Source of the DNA: Paracoccaceae bacterium
GTDB taxonomy: Bacteria; Pseudomonadota; Alphaproteobacteria; Rhodobacterales; Rhodobacteraceae
DNA: 64,000 nucleotides
Assembly (NCBI GenBank): GCA_009773375.1
Contig: WRPH01000024.1
Span: 77,168-141,167 of the forward strand
Direction of reading: 5' to 3'
The position numbers and the translations under genes are program-made. Below the pieces are notes generated by a model. It did not search any database, was not told where the DNA came from, and was given only the letters and a program-made list of their open reading frames with translations. Below, in pieces: positions 27,902 through 37,186 of this stretch (positions are counted from its first letter, which is position 1; each line of letters begins with the position of its first letter).

Positions 27902-27934
27902 TGTTAGCGCAAACTTAACCTGTTCGCGCTAACA
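27902..27934. promoter_or_regulatory. Two tandem GTTAGCGC-type operators
   Basis: TGTTAGCGCAAACT-like (27902-27915, 12/14 to the TGTTAGCGCTAACA pattern) and TGTTCGCGCTAACA (27921-27934, 13/14), spaced about one and a half to two turns apart. Between the divergent starts of the second gap gene (27809) and the DUF808 gene (28000), so either or both may be controlled. Confidence 0.55.
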
Positions 27935-27999
27935 AGCCACAGCCTTTGCATTCCTTTGCATGCGGGCTAGAACCTCTGCAAAGCAAAGATGAGGGTGTG

Positions 28000-28971
28000 A
28001 TGAGCGGTTTGTTGGCCTTGCTGGATGATGTTGCGGCGATTGCAAAAGTGGCCGCGGCTTCAGTGGATGATATCGCGGCGGCGGCAGCCAAAGCGGGGGC
28101 CAAAGCTGCGGGCGTGGTGATCGACGATGCCGCCGTGACGCCGAAATATGTGCATGGCTTCGAGGCCAAGCGCGAATTGCCGATCATCTACCGCATCGCG
28201 CTCGGCTCGATGAAGAACAAGCTGGTGATCCTGCTGCCGGGCCTGCTGGCGCTGAATGCCTTTCTGCCGCAGGCGGTGACGCCCTTGCTGATGATTGGCG
28301 GCGCCTATCTGTGCTTTGAAGGTGCCGAGAAGGTGTTCCACGCGCTGTTCCCGCATGGCGATGCCGAGGTCGAGGCAGACTTTGACACCAAAGACCCCAC
28401 CCATCTGGAGGAAGAAAAGATCGCAGGCGCGATCAAGACCGATTTCATCCTGTCGGCCGAGATCATGACCATCGCGCTGGCCGCTATCCCCGACAACACC
28501 TTCTGGATGGAGGCGATTACCCTCGCCATCGTCGGCATCCTGATCACCGTCGGCGTCTATGGCGCGGTGGCGCTGATCGTGAAGATGGATGATATCGGTC
28601 TGCATATGGCCGCTAACCGCAGGACCGCTGCTGCGCGGGCATTTGGCCGTGGGCTGGTGGTGGCGATGCCGAAACTGATGAGCCTGCTGTCCACCGTCGG
28701 CACGCTGGCGATGCTGTGGGTCGGCGGCTCAATTGTCATTCACGGCATGGATGTGCTGGGTCTGCATGAACCTTACGGCAGCATTCACCATCTGGCCGAA
28801 CTGGCGGCGCATGCGCTGCCGCAGGCGGCGGGCTTTGTGCAGTGGGCGGTGACGGCAGCTTGTGATGGCGTGCTGGGGCTGGCCTTGGGCATGGCGCTGG
28901 TGCCGGTGGTGACGCGGGTGATCAGCCCGGCTTGGGCGCGGTTGACCGGCAAGGAAAAGGCCGCGCACTAA
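28000..28971 (+). CDS. DUF808 (YedI-like) membrane protein
   Basis: 323 aa from the ATG at 28000 with GAGGG upstream. N-terminal SGLLALLDDVAAIAKVAAAS and a Lys/Glu-rich turn lead to several long hydrophobic segments; the motif IMTIALAAIPDNTFWMEA is characteristic of DUF808. Inner-membrane protein of unknown function; E. coli YedI is the namesake. It is divergent from the second gap gene, with which it may share operators. Confidence 0.88.
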   Translation: MSGLLALLDDVAAIAKVAAASVDDIAAAAAKAGAKAAGVVIDDAAVTPKYVHGFEAKRELPIIYRIALGSMKNKLVILLPGLLALNAFLPQAVTPLLMIGGAYLCFEGAEKVFHALFPHGDAEVEADFDTKDPTHLEEEKIAGAIKTDFILSAEIMTIALAAIPDNTFWMEAITLAIVGILITVGVYGAVALIVKMDDIGLHMAANRRTAAARAFGRGLVVAMPKLMSLLSTVGTLAMLWVGGSIVIHGMDVLGLHEPYGSIHHLAELAAHALPQAAGFVQWAVTAACDGVLGLALGMALVPVVTRVISPAWARLTGKEKAAH

Positions 28972-29039
28972 GCGCGGCCTTTTCGATTTCAACAGACGAA
29001 ATTTGCAAAATTTCGGGCACGGATTTTTTCAAAATCCGC
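28959..29039. terminator. Stacked hairpins between DUF808 and transketolase
   Basis: A GC-rich stem (GGCCGCGC with GCGCGGCC, about 28960-28981) overlaps the DUF808 stop and is followed by TTTTC. Two A/T-rich stems follow: CGAAATTT/AAATTTCG (8 bp, 3-nt loop) and CGGATTTT/AAAATCCG (8 bp). They separate the convergent DUF808 and tkt genes, resembling the arrangement after the first gap gene. Confidence 0.65.
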
Positions 29040-29048
29040 GCGCGAGCC

Positions 29049-31064
29049 TCACAGCAGCGCCTTCACCTTGGCGACGGTGTTCTCTGCGGTGATGCCGAAT
29101 TCTTTGTACAGCCGCTCCATCGGTGCCGAGGCACCAAACGACGACATGCCGACGAAATCGGCCTTGCCATCGCGGCCCCGCTCGCCCAGCAGCCAACGGT
29201 CCCAGCCCATCCGCACCCCGGCCTCAATCGCCACCCGCACCGGACCCGGCGGCAGGATCTTGCGGCGATAGGCGTCATCCTGTGCCGCAAACAGCTCCAT
29301 GCAGGGCATCGAAACCACGCGGGTGCCAATGCCTTCCGCCTGCAACGCCGCGCGGGCCTTCAGCGCAATTTCCACTTCCGACCCGGTCGCCATCAGAATG
29401 ACCTGACGCTTGCCTTCCGCTTCGGCCAGCACATAAGCGCCCTTGGCGGTCTGGTTGGTGTTGGTATGCACGTTGCGCACCGTCGGCAGGTTCTGCCGCG
29501 ACAGCGCCAGCACCGAAGGCGTGGTCTTCTGGGTGAAGGCAATTTCCCAGGCTTCGGCGGTTTCCACCAGATCGGCAGGGCGGAATACCAGCGTGTTGGG
29601 CGTGCTGCGCGAAATCGCCAGATGTTCCACCGGCTGGTGGGTCGGGCCATCCTCGCCCAGACCGATGCTGTCATGCGTCATCACATAGACCACTGGCACG
29701 CCCATCAGCGCCGACAGACGCATGGCCGGGCGGGCATAATCGGTAAAGCACATGAAGGTGCCCGAATAGGGCCGCACGCCGCCATGCAGCGCCATGCCGT
29801 TCATTGCCGAGGCCATGCCATGTTCACGGATGCCGTAATAGACGTAACGGCCCTTGCGGTCTTCCACGCCAAACACGCCCAGATCGGCGGTCTTGGTGTT
29901 GTTCGAACCGGTCAGATCCGCCGAGCCGCCGATGGTTTCGGTCAGGATCGGGTTCACCGCCGCCAGCACCTTTTCGGAGGCCGACCGCGTCGCCAGCTTC
30001 GGCGCGGTTTCCGACGCGGATTTCTTCACCGCCCGGATCGCAGCTGCCAGCTTGGCCGGGGCGTCGCCTGCGAAAATCCGCTTGAATTCCGCCTGCTTGG
30101 CCGTCGAAAGCGCAGCCATCCGCGATTCCCACTCTGCCCGCGCTACAGCGCCACGCGCGCCAAAGGCTTCCCATTCCGCCTTCACCTTTGCCGGAATCTC
30201 GAACGCCGCCGCAGTCCAGCCATAGGCTTCTTTCGCCGCCGCCATCTGCGCCGCATCGGTCAAGGCGCCGTGACCCTTCGAGGTATCCTGCGCCGCATGG
30301 CCCAAAGCGATATGGGTCTTGCAGTCGATCAGCGTCGGCTTGTCCGAGGTCTTCGCCGCCGTCAAAGCCCGGTCAATATCTTCCGGGTCATGGCCGTCGC
30401 ACGACAGCACATTCCAGCCCGAAGCCGCAAACCGCGCCTTCTGGTCGGTCACATCCGACAGCGACACCTTGCCGTCGATGGTGATACCGTTGTCATCCCA
30501 CATCACGATCAGCCGCGACAATTGCTGCTTGCCGGCCAGCGCGATCGCTTCCTGGCTGACACCCTCCATCAAACAGCCGTCGCCGGCGATGACATAGGTG
30601 TAATGGTCAACTATCTTGGCACCCCAGCGCGCGCGCAGGTTTTCCTCGGCAATTGCGAAGCCCACCGCATTGGCAATGCCCTGACCCAGCGGCCCGGTCG
30701 TGGTTTCCACGCCCGAAACATGGCCATATTCCGGATGCCCCGCCGTGATCGCGCCCCACTGGCGGAAGTTCTTGATCTGCGCCAGCGTCATATCTTCATA
30801 GCCGGTCAGATACAGCAGGCTGTAGATCAGCATAGAGCCATGCCCGGCCGACAGGATGAAACGATCCCGATCCGCCCAACGCGGGGCCTTGGGGTCAAAC
30901 TTCAGGTGTTTTTCGAACAGAACCGTGGCCACATCCGCCATCCCCATCGGCATGCCCGAATGGCCGGAATTGGCGGCAGCCACCGCGTCCAGCGTCAAGG
31001 TGCGAATGGCGGCGGCGCGCATCCAGTGGTCGGGGTGGCGGGTGCGAAGGGTCTGGATATCCAA
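29049..31064 (-). CDS. tkt: Transketolase
   Basis: 671 aa if translation starts at the TTG at 31064 ([20 protein letters not shown]), which has AGGA 8 nt upstream and gives the usual family N-terminus. The ATG at 31106 is an alternative with a weaker site and 14 extra residues. ThDP enzyme of the pentose phosphate/Calvin pathways. Seen: [26 protein letters not shown], the ThDP/Mg motif [13 protein letters not shown], then [13 protein letters not shown] and TYDSIG-like [21 protein letters not shown]. Single gene, facing DUF808. It fits with the neighbouring gap genes in triose and pentose metabolism. Confidence 0.94.
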   Translation of the reverse strand: MDIQTLRTRHPDHWMRAAAIRTLTLDAVAAANSGHSGMPMGMADVATVLFEKHLKFDPKAPRWADRDRFILSAGHGSMLIYSLLYLTGYEDMTLAQIKNFRQWGAITAGHPEYGHVSGVETTTGPLGQGIANAVGFAIAEENLRARWGAKIVDHYTYVIAGDGCLMEGVSQEAIALAGKQQLSRLIVMWDDNGITIDGKVSLSDVTDQKARFAASGWNVLSCDGHDPEDIDRALTAAKTSDKPTLIDCKTHIALGHAAQDTSKGHGALTDAAQMAAAKEAYGWTAAAFEIPAKVKAEWEAFGARGAVARAEWESRMAALSTAKQAEFKRIFAGDAPAKLAAAIRAVKKSASETAPKLATRSASEKVLAAVNPILTETIGGSADLTGSNNTKTADLGVFGVEDRKGRYVYYGIREHGMASAMNGMALHGGVRPYSGTFMCFTDYARPAMRLSALMGVPVVYVMTHDSIGLGEDGPTHQPVEHLAISRSTPNTLVFRPADLVETAEAWEIAFTQKTTPSVLALSRQNLPTVRNVHTNTNQTAKGAYVLAEAEGKRQVILMATGSEVEIALKARAALQAEGIGTRVVSMPCMELFAAQDDAYRRKILPPGPVRVAIEAGVRMGWDRWLLGERGRDGKADFVGMSSFGASAPMERLYKEFGITAENTVAKVKALL

Positions 31065-31291
31065 GGCCGAATTCCTGTTGCTGAAGGGCGAGGGTTGAGG
31101 CTGCATAACAGCCTGTGCAGCAAGATCAAGCGCGCCCCGCAAGGCTTTGGACGGAAAGGGAAGACTGTCCCCCGCGCAATCGGCTAAGATCAACCGAAGA
31201 CGCGGGCAGGGGCGATTCGCACCCTGCGGCACAGAACCCGGTCGGCATCGCAGAGGCCGGGGCGGAACATGACAGAAAGGGCGCAGGGCCA

Positions 31292-31798
31292 ATGCAGGAT
31301 ATCGCAGAGCTGGAGCGGCGCATTACAGCCGCGCTGGAACGCATCGGGCGCGGGGTGGAAGGCATCACCGCCACGCTCGCCGCCGTTGATACCACCCCGT
31401 CAGCGATGCTGCCCGAAAGCGATTTCGCCGCCCTGAATGAAGCGCTCGACGAAGAACGCATGCTCAACGCGCAGCTGAACGAACGCTTGCGCGTGGTGCA
31501 TCAAAAGGACGAAGCCGAACGCGCAGCACTCACCGCCGAGATCGCCGCGCTGAACGCCGAGCTTGCCACACAGGCCGATGAACTGGCGCACTTGCGCGCC
31601 AGCACCGCCGCGCTGAACGCCGAACTTTCGGATCTGCGCGATGTGGCGTCGCTGGGCGTCACCGAACCCGAACATATCAACCACGCCCTTGTGGCCGAAA
31701 TCGACGCTTTGCGCCAAGCCCGCGCCGCCGAGGCGCAGGAACTGGCCGACATTGTCGCAGCCCTCACCCCGCTGATTGAGGAGGCTTCGCATGCCTGA
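31292..31798 (+). CDS. Coiled-coil protein upstream of zapA
   Basis: 168 aa from the ATG at 31292. Highly charged and Ala/Leu/Glu-rich: two-thirds of it is predicted coiled coil by heptad spacing ([19 protein letters not shown] and onward). No enzyme motif. It overlaps zapA by 8 nt, so the two are translationally coupled. A ZapB-like partner of ZapA in cell division is conceivable but is only inference from position and shape. Confidence 0.75.
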   Translation: MQDIAELERRITAALERIGRGVEGITATLAAVDTTPSAMLPESDFAALNEALDEERMLNAQLNERLRVVHQKDEAERAALTAEIAALNAELATQADELAHLRASTAALNAELSDLRDVASLGVTEPEHINHALVAEIDALRQARAAEAQELADIVAALTPLIEEASHA

Positions 31799-32159
31799 TC
31801 TGGAAATTACCGTTGGCGGGCGCAGCTTTACCGTCTCGTGCCAACCCGGCGAGGAACATTTCCTGCGCGGTGCCGCCGCCATGCTGGATACCGAGGCCGC
31901 GCCGCTGGTTGCGCAAATGGGCCGCTTGCCCGAAGCCCGCATGTTGTTGATGGCAGGGCTGATGCTGGCCGACAAGACCGCCGCCGTCGAAGATGAAATC
32001 CGCCAGCTGAAGCTGAAACTGGCCGAGCTCGAATCCCGCCCGGTGCCCGAACGCGAGAAACTTGAAGTGCCGGTGGTGCCGCCGGGCCTGCGCGAAACCC
32101 TGGCAGAAATCGCCGCGCGGGCGGAATCGCTGGCGGCGTCAATCGAGGAAAAGGTCTGA
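31791..32159 (+). CDS. zapA: Cell division protein ZapA
   Basis: 122 aa. N-terminal [21 protein letters not shown] is the ZapA globular head, followed by LLMAGLMLADKTAAVEDEI and a helical tail. ZapA bundles FtsZ filaments at the division site. Start at 31791 overlaps the end of the preceding coiled-coil gene. Followed by an A/T-rich terminator. I looked downstream for a 6S RNA, which follows zapA in many proteobacteria, and saw none. Confidence 0.85.
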   Translation: MPDLEITVGGRSFTVSCQPGEEHFLRGAAAMLDTEAAPLVAQMGRLPEARMLLMAGLMLADKTAAVEDEIRQLKLKLAELESRPVPEREKLEVPVVPPGLRETLAEIAARAESLAASIEEKV

Positions 32160-32220
32160 GAGTAGAACAGGTTCTGTGCGACCGCCTACGCCGCCAAAAC
32201 CGCCCCTTCGACAAACAAAA

Positions 32221-32251
32221 AGGACGACAATTTATCTAAAATTGTCATCCT
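32221..32251 (+). terminator. Terminator after zapA
   Basis: GACAATTT (32226-32233) pairs with AAATTGTC (32239-32246), flanked by AGGA/TCCT with one mismatch. Moderately T-poor tail. Same A/T-rich stem style as those after gap and DUF808. Confidence 0.6.
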
Positions 32252-32296
32252 CTCTGCATAAATATCCCACGGGGGAAGCGGGTTTGGTACAAAGCC

Positions 32297-32321
32297 GCGC
32301 GGGGGTGTGAAACCCCCGCGC
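32297..32321 (-). terminator. Terminator of grxD
   Basis: GCGCGGGGGT (32297-32306) pairs perfectly with ACCCCCGCGC (32312-32321), loop 5 nt, directly after the grxD stop in minus orientation. Confidence 0.7.
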
Positions 32322-32328
32322 CGCCCTA

Positions 32329-32691
32329 TCAGCCAGCGTTGGCTTCGCGGATCTTATCCGCCGCCGCCTTGTCAAACGCCACGCCATTGGCCTCCAGCAG
32401 CGCATCCAGCTCGCCCGACAGCGTCATCTCGATGGCAATATCGCAGCCGCCGACGAACTCGCCTTTGACATACAACTGCGGAATCGTCGGCCAATCCGAA
32501 AACTCCTTGATGCCTTGGCGGATTTCCGCATCGGCCAACACGTTCACATCGGCGTAATCGACGCCAAGATAGTTCAGAATCCCCGCCACCTTCGACGAAA
32601 ACCCGCATTGCGGCATCAGCTTGGTGCCCTTCATGAACAGAACCACGTCGTTCTTGGTCACGGTATCTTTGATTTGGTCCAGAGCGCTCAT
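32329..32691 (-). CDS. grxD: Monothiol CGFS glutaredoxin (Grx4 type)
   Basis: 120 aa from the ATG at 32691; the ATG at 32700 would put AAGG directly against the start, so the inner one is preferred. Cys29 in MPQCGFS is the monothiol active site that carries a shared [2Fe-2S] cluster with glutathione. WPTIPQLYVKGEFVGGCDI completes the fold. Grx4 proteins deliver Fe-S clusters and pair with BolA-family proteins; the bolA gene lies directly upstream on the same strand. Confidence 0.93.
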   Translation of the reverse strand: MSALDQIKDTVTKNDVVLFMKGTKLMPQCGFSSKVAGILNYLGVDYADVNVLADAEIRQGIKEFSDWPTIPQLYVKGEFVGGCDIAIEMTLSGELDALLEANGVAFDKAAADKIREANAG

Positions 32692-32761
32692 GCCCGTCAT
32701 CCTTGTTTCTAACTGCCGAGATCGACGGCAGACATCCTTGCGTTACTCAGCGCAGCCCAGA

Positions 32762-32998
32762 TCACTCCGGCGCTTTTGTCGTCAGCGCCAGCGCATGCAG
32801 CGCGCCGCTCGGCCCATCCATCTTGCCCTTCAGGCTGGCATAAACCGCACGCTGTTGCTGCACCCGGTTCATACCCTTGAAGCTGGCATCAATCACTTCC
32901 GCCGAAAAATGCGCGCCGTCGTCGCCCTGCACGGTGATGCGGGCGTCTGGAAACGCCGCGCGGATCAGGGCTTCGATGTCTTGGGCTTCGATGGCCAT
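32762..32998 (-). CDS. BolA/IbaG family protein
   Basis: 78 aa. Class II KH-like BolA fold with DGAHFSAEVIDASFKGMNRV, containing the H-F-x-V region and the later HALAL segment with the conserved His. BolA/IbaG proteins bind CGFS glutaredoxins through a shared Fe-S cluster. It is 70 nt upstream of grxD and downstream of purL and the acetyltransferase, a familiar alphaproteobacterial order. Confidence 0.88.
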   Translation of the reverse strand: MAIEAQDIEALIRAAFPDARITVQGDDGAHFSAEVIDASFKGMNRVQQQRAVYASLKGKMDGPSGALHALALTTKAPE

Positions 32999-33061
32999 TG
33001 CGCACTCCTTCAGGCTTTGATGCGAATGTATGCTTGGGGCCGGGGGCCTGCAAGGGGGGCT

Positions 33062-33550
33062 TCACCCGCGCAGCTTGATCCACGCGTCGCGCAGCAAGCC
33101 ATACAGCATCAGATCAACGCATCGCCCCAGCGCCGGGCGAAACCAGTGCTGACGCAACTGCCCCTCCAGCGTGAAGCCTTCGCGCGCGTAAACCCGCTGC
33201 GCCCGCAGATTCTCGCCGCTGGCATCCAGCCACAGCTTGGCGGCCGCCAGATCGGTGAAAGCATAGTCGATCAGCGCGCGCAGAAACGCCGTGCCCTCGC
33301 CGCTGCCCACCTGCGCCAAAGCCAGCCGGCGCAGCTCGATCCGCCCCGACGGCTCACCCAGCTCGCAATAAAGCGCAAAACCGCGCGGGGCCTGATCATC
33401 TTGCCAGATCAGCAAGCGGTGCGCCGGGTTGGCCAGATGCGCCGCCAGTGCCGCCTCATCCTCATCACTGATGAACGGTGCATTGTCCGGGCGCTGCGCC
33501 AGCGCCCGGATAAATCCGAAATCAGCCGGCGAGGCGGGCCGCAGCCTCAC
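33062..33550 (-). CDS. GNAT family N-acetyltransferase
   Basis: 162 aa. Starts at a GTG (33550) that overlaps the purL stop (GTGA). GNAT fold: [16 protein letters not shown], motif A-like [23 protein letters not shown], and the RimJ/RimL-type [13 protein letters not shown]. It acetylates an amine, unidentified. The Q/R-x-x-G-x-G/A loop is weakly kept (QVGSGEG). Inserted between purL and bolA in the same minus-strand run. Confidence 0.82.
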   Translation of the reverse strand: MRLRPASPADFGFIRALAQRPDNAPFISDEDEAALAAHLANPAHRLLIWQDDQAPRGFALYCELGEPSGRIELRRLALAQVGSGEGTAFLRALIDYAFTDLAAAKLWLDASGENLRAQRVYAREGFTLEGQLRQHWFRPALGRCVDLMLYGLLRDAWIKLRG

Positions 33551-35706
33551 CCCACGGCCTGTTCGAACGCGCTGCGATACAGGGAAGACAGATCGGCCAT
33601 CGGCGCGGTATCGCCACCCAGCGACACCACCGAGCCGCCAAACTGACCCACCAGCGCAACCACAGCCCCCGCAGCCTTGGCCGCCTCGTGCAGCGCCGCC
33701 AGATCGGTTTGCGCCACTGCAACCAGATAGCGCGCCTGATCCTCGCCAAACAGGAAGCCGGTATCGGCGCTGTCAATGATCACGCCAAGCCCGGCCCCTT
33801 CGGCCATCTCGAACGCCGCCAGCGCAAGCCCGCCATCAGCCAGATCGGTGCAGGCGCGGATGCGCTTGCGGTTGGCCAGCACTGCATCCGCCGAGGCCCG
33901 CTCTGCCGCAAGGTCCACATGCGGCGCATCGCCCGCCTCGATCCCGAACGCCTCGGCCAGCAGCGCTGATTGCCCCAGATGGCCCTTGGTGGCCCCGATC
34001 ACCACCGCCAGATCGCCCGTAACCGGAGGGCCCGCAATCAGATCGTCGAGGCTGGCCAAAATCCCCACCGCGCCAATCGTCGGCGTCGGCAAAATGCCCG
34101 AGCCATCGGTCTCGTTATACAAAGACACGTTGCCCGACACGATCGGCATATCCAGCGCCGCCACAGCCGCCCCGATGCCCTTGATCGCACCGACCATCTG
34201 CCCCATGATTTCCGGCTTTTCCGGGTTGCCGAAGTTCAGGTTATCGGTTGTGGCCAACGGCTTCGCGCCCACCGCAATCAGGTTGCGGAAGGCTTCCGCC
34301 ACCGCCTGCTTGCCGCCTTCAAACGGGTTCGCCTTGACATAGCGCGGCGTCACATCTGAGGTGAACGCCAGCGCCTTGCCGGTATCATGCACCCGCACCA
34401 CGCCCGCACCCGCACCGGGGGCAATCACGGTATCGGCACCGACCATGCTGTCATACTGCTCGTAAACCCAAGCCTTTTGCGCATAGTTCGGGCTGCCGAT
34501 CAGCGCCCGCAGCCCGGCAATCGCGCCGATCTGCGGCACATCGCCCAAGGCCGCCGCCGCCGGGGTTTCCACCCAGGGCCGGTCATATTCCGGGGCAGAG
34601 GACGACAGTTTCGACAGCGGCAGATCGGCTTTCACCTCGTTGCCATGCAGGATCAGGAAGCGGTCTTCCGGGATCGTCTCACCGACGATGGCAAAATCCA
34701 GATCCCATTTCACAAAGATCGCCCGCGCCACGTCTTCCAGTTCCGGCTTCAGAACCATCAGCATCCGTTCCTGGGATTCCGACAGCATCATCTCATAGGC
34801 GGTCATGTTGGTTTCGCGCTGCGGCACGTCATCGAGTTGCAGCTTGATGCCCAAGCCGCCCTTGTCGCCCATTTCCACCGCCGAACAGGTCAGGCCAGCA
34901 GCCCCCATATCCTGAATCGAGATCACCGCACCCGAAGCCATCAGTTCCAGACAGGCCTCAAGCAGGCGCTTTTCGGTGAAGGGGTCGCCAACCTGCACGG
35001 TTGGGCGTTTTTCTTCAATGGTATCGTCAAACTCGGCGCTGGCCATGGTGGCCCCACCGACGCCATCGCGCCCGGTCTTCGCGCCGAGGTAAACCACCGG
35101 CATACCCACACCCGAAGCCACCGAGTAGAAAATCTTGTCGGCATCCGCGAGGCCCGCCGCGAAAGCGTTTACCAGACAGTTGCCGTTATAGGATTTGTGA
35201 AAGCGCACTTCGCCGCCCACGGTCGGCACGCCAAAGGCATTGCCATACGATCCCACGCCCTCGACCACGCCCTTGACCAGATAGCCGGTTTTCGGATGCG
35301 ACGGCACCCCGAACGACAGCGAGTTCATCGCCGCAATCGGCCGTGCGCCCATGGTGAACACATCGCGCAGAATGCCGCCCACGCCGGTGGCAGCGCCCTG
35401 ATGCGGCTCGATATAGCTGGGGTGGTTGTGGCTCTCCATCTTGAAGATCACCGCCTGACCGTCGCCAATATCCACCACCCCTGCGTTTTCGCCCGGCCCG
35501 CAGATCACTTGCGGCCCCGTCGTCGGCAGGGTGCGCAGCCATTTCTTTGACGACTTGTAGGAACAATGCTCGTTCCACATCGCTGAAAAGATGCCCAACT
35601 CGGTGAAGGTCGGCTCGCGGCCGATGATTTCCAGCAGGCGCTGGTATTCATCCGGCTTCATACCGTGCTTTGCGATCAGGTCAGGTGTGATGGCTGGCTC
35701 GGTCAT
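33547..35706 (-). CDS. purL: Phosphoribosylformylglycinamidine synthase subunit PurL
   Basis: 719 aa, the small PurL form that works with separate PurS and PurQ. It converts FGAR to FGAM with ATP and glutamine-derived ammonia in purine synthesis. Seen: [15 protein letters not shown] (active-site His), [37 protein letters not shown] and [15 protein letters not shown]. First gene of the purL-GNAT-bolA-grxD run. The ATG at 35706 follows GGGGAATGCC. Confidence 0.95.
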   Translation of the reverse strand: MTEPAITPDLIAKHGMKPDEYQRLLEIIGREPTFTELGIFSAMWNEHCSYKSSKKWLRTLPTTGPQVICGPGENAGVVDIGDGQAVIFKMESHNHPSYIEPHQGAATGVGGILRDVFTMGARPIAAMNSLSFGVPSHPKTGYLVKGVVEGVGSYGNAFGVPTVGGEVRFHKSYNGNCLVNAFAAGLADADKIFYSVASGVGMPVVYLGAKTGRDGVGGATMASAEFDDTIEEKRPTVQVGDPFTEKRLLEACLELMASGAVISIQDMGAAGLTCSAVEMGDKGGLGIKLQLDDVPQRETNMTAYEMMLSESQERMLMVLKPELEDVARAIFVKWDLDFAIVGETIPEDRFLILHGNEVKADLPLSKLSSSAPEYDRPWVETPAAAALGDVPQIGAIAGLRALIGSPNYAQKAWVYEQYDSMVGADTVIAPGAGAGVVRVHDTGKALAFTSDVTPRYVKANPFEGGKQAVAEAFRNLIAVGAKPLATTDNLNFGNPEKPEIMGQMVGAIKGIGAAVAALDMPIVSGNVSLYNETDGSGILPTPTIGAVGILASLDDLIAGPPVTGDLAVVIGATKGHLGQSALLAEAFGIEAGDAPHVDLAAERASADAVLANRKRIRACTDLADGGLALAAFEMAEGAGLGVIIDSADTGFLFGEDQARYLVAVAQTDLAALHEAAKAAGAVVALVGQFGGSVVSLGGDTAPMADLSSLYRSAFEQAVG

Positions 35707-35904
35707 GGCATTCCCCGGATATGAGAGTTGGCGGCGTCATAGGCCAAGACGCGCCACAGGGAAAGGGGCGGGGGCGATTCCCGGCGCGACGCGGCAAAGT
35801 TTTTTCCTGCGTTGCGTCTGACGTTGCTGCGGCGCTGCTTTGCTGGGCAAACCGGGCCAGAGCCTGCCCTTGGCGGGGCAGCAAAAAATAACGGACCGTA
35901 AAAC

Positions 35905-35995
35905 AAAAAAAAGGCCGAGCTTTCGCTCGGCCAAGTCCAACAGGGAGGTATGAAGCGGTAAGAGCGAACTCAACTACCGCCGCATGGGGGAGTAC
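35905..35995 (-). ncRNA. Candidate anti-Shine-Dalgarno small RNA A
   Basis: Minus strand, in order: CUCCCCC (35992-35986), a hairpin GCGGUA/UACCGC (35980-35955) with an inner GAG-UUCG-CUC, CCUCCCU (35948-35942), then terminator GGCCGAGC/GCUCGGCC (35932-35913) followed by U8 (35912-35905). TSS estimated near 35995; possible -35 TTGAGG at 36021-36016 and TATAGG at 36000-35995 with a short 15-nt spacer. No ORF. The architecture recalls CcsR/cuckoo RNAs, which carry CCUCC-type motifs in loops. A second locus at 62669-62775 shares it. Confidence 0.6.
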
Positions 35996-36029
35996 CTATA
36001 GCTATATCCGTTTTGCCTCAATAACGATC

Positions 36030-36072
36030 ATGCTGCAAATGCAGCATTGCCGCCATGCGTCTAGCGCATGGC
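36030..36072 (-). terminator. Two hairpins downstream of the LysR gene
   Basis: GCCATGCG/CGCATGGC (36052-36059 with 36065-36072) and ATGCTGC/GCAGCAT (36030-36036 with 36041-36047). They follow the LysR stop (36102) on the minus strand and precede the small-RNA promoter region. Confidence 0.5.
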
Positions 36073-36101
36073 TGGCGTTTGTGATGGGCAGTGGCGTTGG
36101 G

Positions 36102-36995
36102 TTAAATCTGCTGGCGCTTGCGGAAGGCGAAGATTTCTTCCGTCACGAAATCGCGGAACGCCGACACCCGCTTGGAATGCCGCAATTCTTCCGGATAGGC
36201 CAGAAACACCGGCACTTCCGTTGATTCTGTTTCCGGCAACACCCTGACAAGATGCGGGAAATCTTCGGTGATATAGTCGGGCAGCACGCCGATGCCCAAA
36301 TGGTTCAGCACGCCTTGCAGCACGCCGAAATAGTTGTTCACCGTCAGCATCGACGGAATATCAAAGCTCATCAGATCAGCGACAAGATTTGCCCCTGCTG
36401 CTACCTGCGCCGTGCCCGCGTGCTGGCAGATCAGCCGGTGCTGGGTGAAATCTTCCATCTTTTGCGGCGTTCCGGCCTCGGCCAGATATTCCGGTGTCGC
36501 GTAGAGCCGCATCTTGATATTCATCAGCCGCTTGCGGATCAGATCGGCCTGTGACGGCTCTTTCATCCGGATCGCCACATCCGCCTCGCGCATCGGCAGA
36601 TCGAGCACGCGTTCCTCCAGCATCAGATCAATCTTCAGGCTGGGGTATTTCTTGTAAAGCGCGGGCAGGCGCGGCGCCAGCCACAGCGTGCCAAAGCCGG
36701 TGGTGGTGGTGACGCGCAATTCGCCGAACACCTCATCCTCGCTGTCGCGGATGCGGGCGGCGGTGGCATCCAGCCGCTTGACCATGGCTTGCGTCGCGTC
36801 AAACAGCAGTTCGCCCTGTTCGGTAAGAATCAACCCCCGCGCATGGCGGTGAAACAGCGTCACCGACAGGCTTTCCTCCAACGCGCGGATTTGCCGGCTG
36901 ACCGCAGATTGCGACAGATGAAGGACTTCGCCCGCATGCGTCAGGCTGCCTTTATCGGCAACCGCGTGAAAAATGCGCAGCTTGTCCCAGTCCAT
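36102..36995 (-). CDS. LysR-family transcriptional regulator
   Basis: 297 aa. N-terminal winged HTH: FHAVADKGSLTHAGEVLHLSQSAVSRQIRALEESL at residues ~9-44. The C-terminal ~200 residues are the periplasmic-binding-like effector domain. Closest in flavour to GcvA/AmpR-type or general LTTRs of Rhodobacterales; the effector cannot be predicted. It is divergent from the acyltransferase gene, with ~190 nt between, and a GCTAACA half site sits in that gap. Confidence 0.9.
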   Translation of the reverse strand: MDWDKLRIFHAVADKGSLTHAGEVLHLSQSAVSRQIRALEESLSVTLFHRHARGLILTEQGELLFDATQAMVKRLDATAARIRDSEDEVFGELRVTTTTGFGTLWLAPRLPALYKKYPSLKIDLMLEERVLDLPMREADVAIRMKEPSQADLIRKRLMNIKMRLYATPEYLAEAGTPQKMEDFTQHRLICQHAGTAQVAAGANLVADLMSFDIPSMLTVNNYFGVLQGVLNHLGIGVLPDYITEDFPHLVRVLPETESTEVPVFLAYPEELRHSKRVSAFRDFVTEEIFAFRKRQQI

Positions 36996-37186
36996 CGGTA
37001 TCCCTGTCTTGTTGTGTAGGACGCTAACATAGAGGCTGCGTATCTAGGCATTAAAATTCTGCTGTAAACGGGTCAAATGCGCGGAAATTCCCCGTCTGCG
37101 GCAAATTGCGGCGTCACAAGCGTGTCATGCAATCCCATCAGAATGCGGCGGACGGTTGATCCAAGCCGCACAGTCCGGGGCCCTTC

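Noticed and set aside
32160..32296. Possible 6S RNA (ssrS) after zapA
   Set aside because: The interval holds only a short A/T-rich terminator and no extended open-bubble stem of ~150-180 nt.
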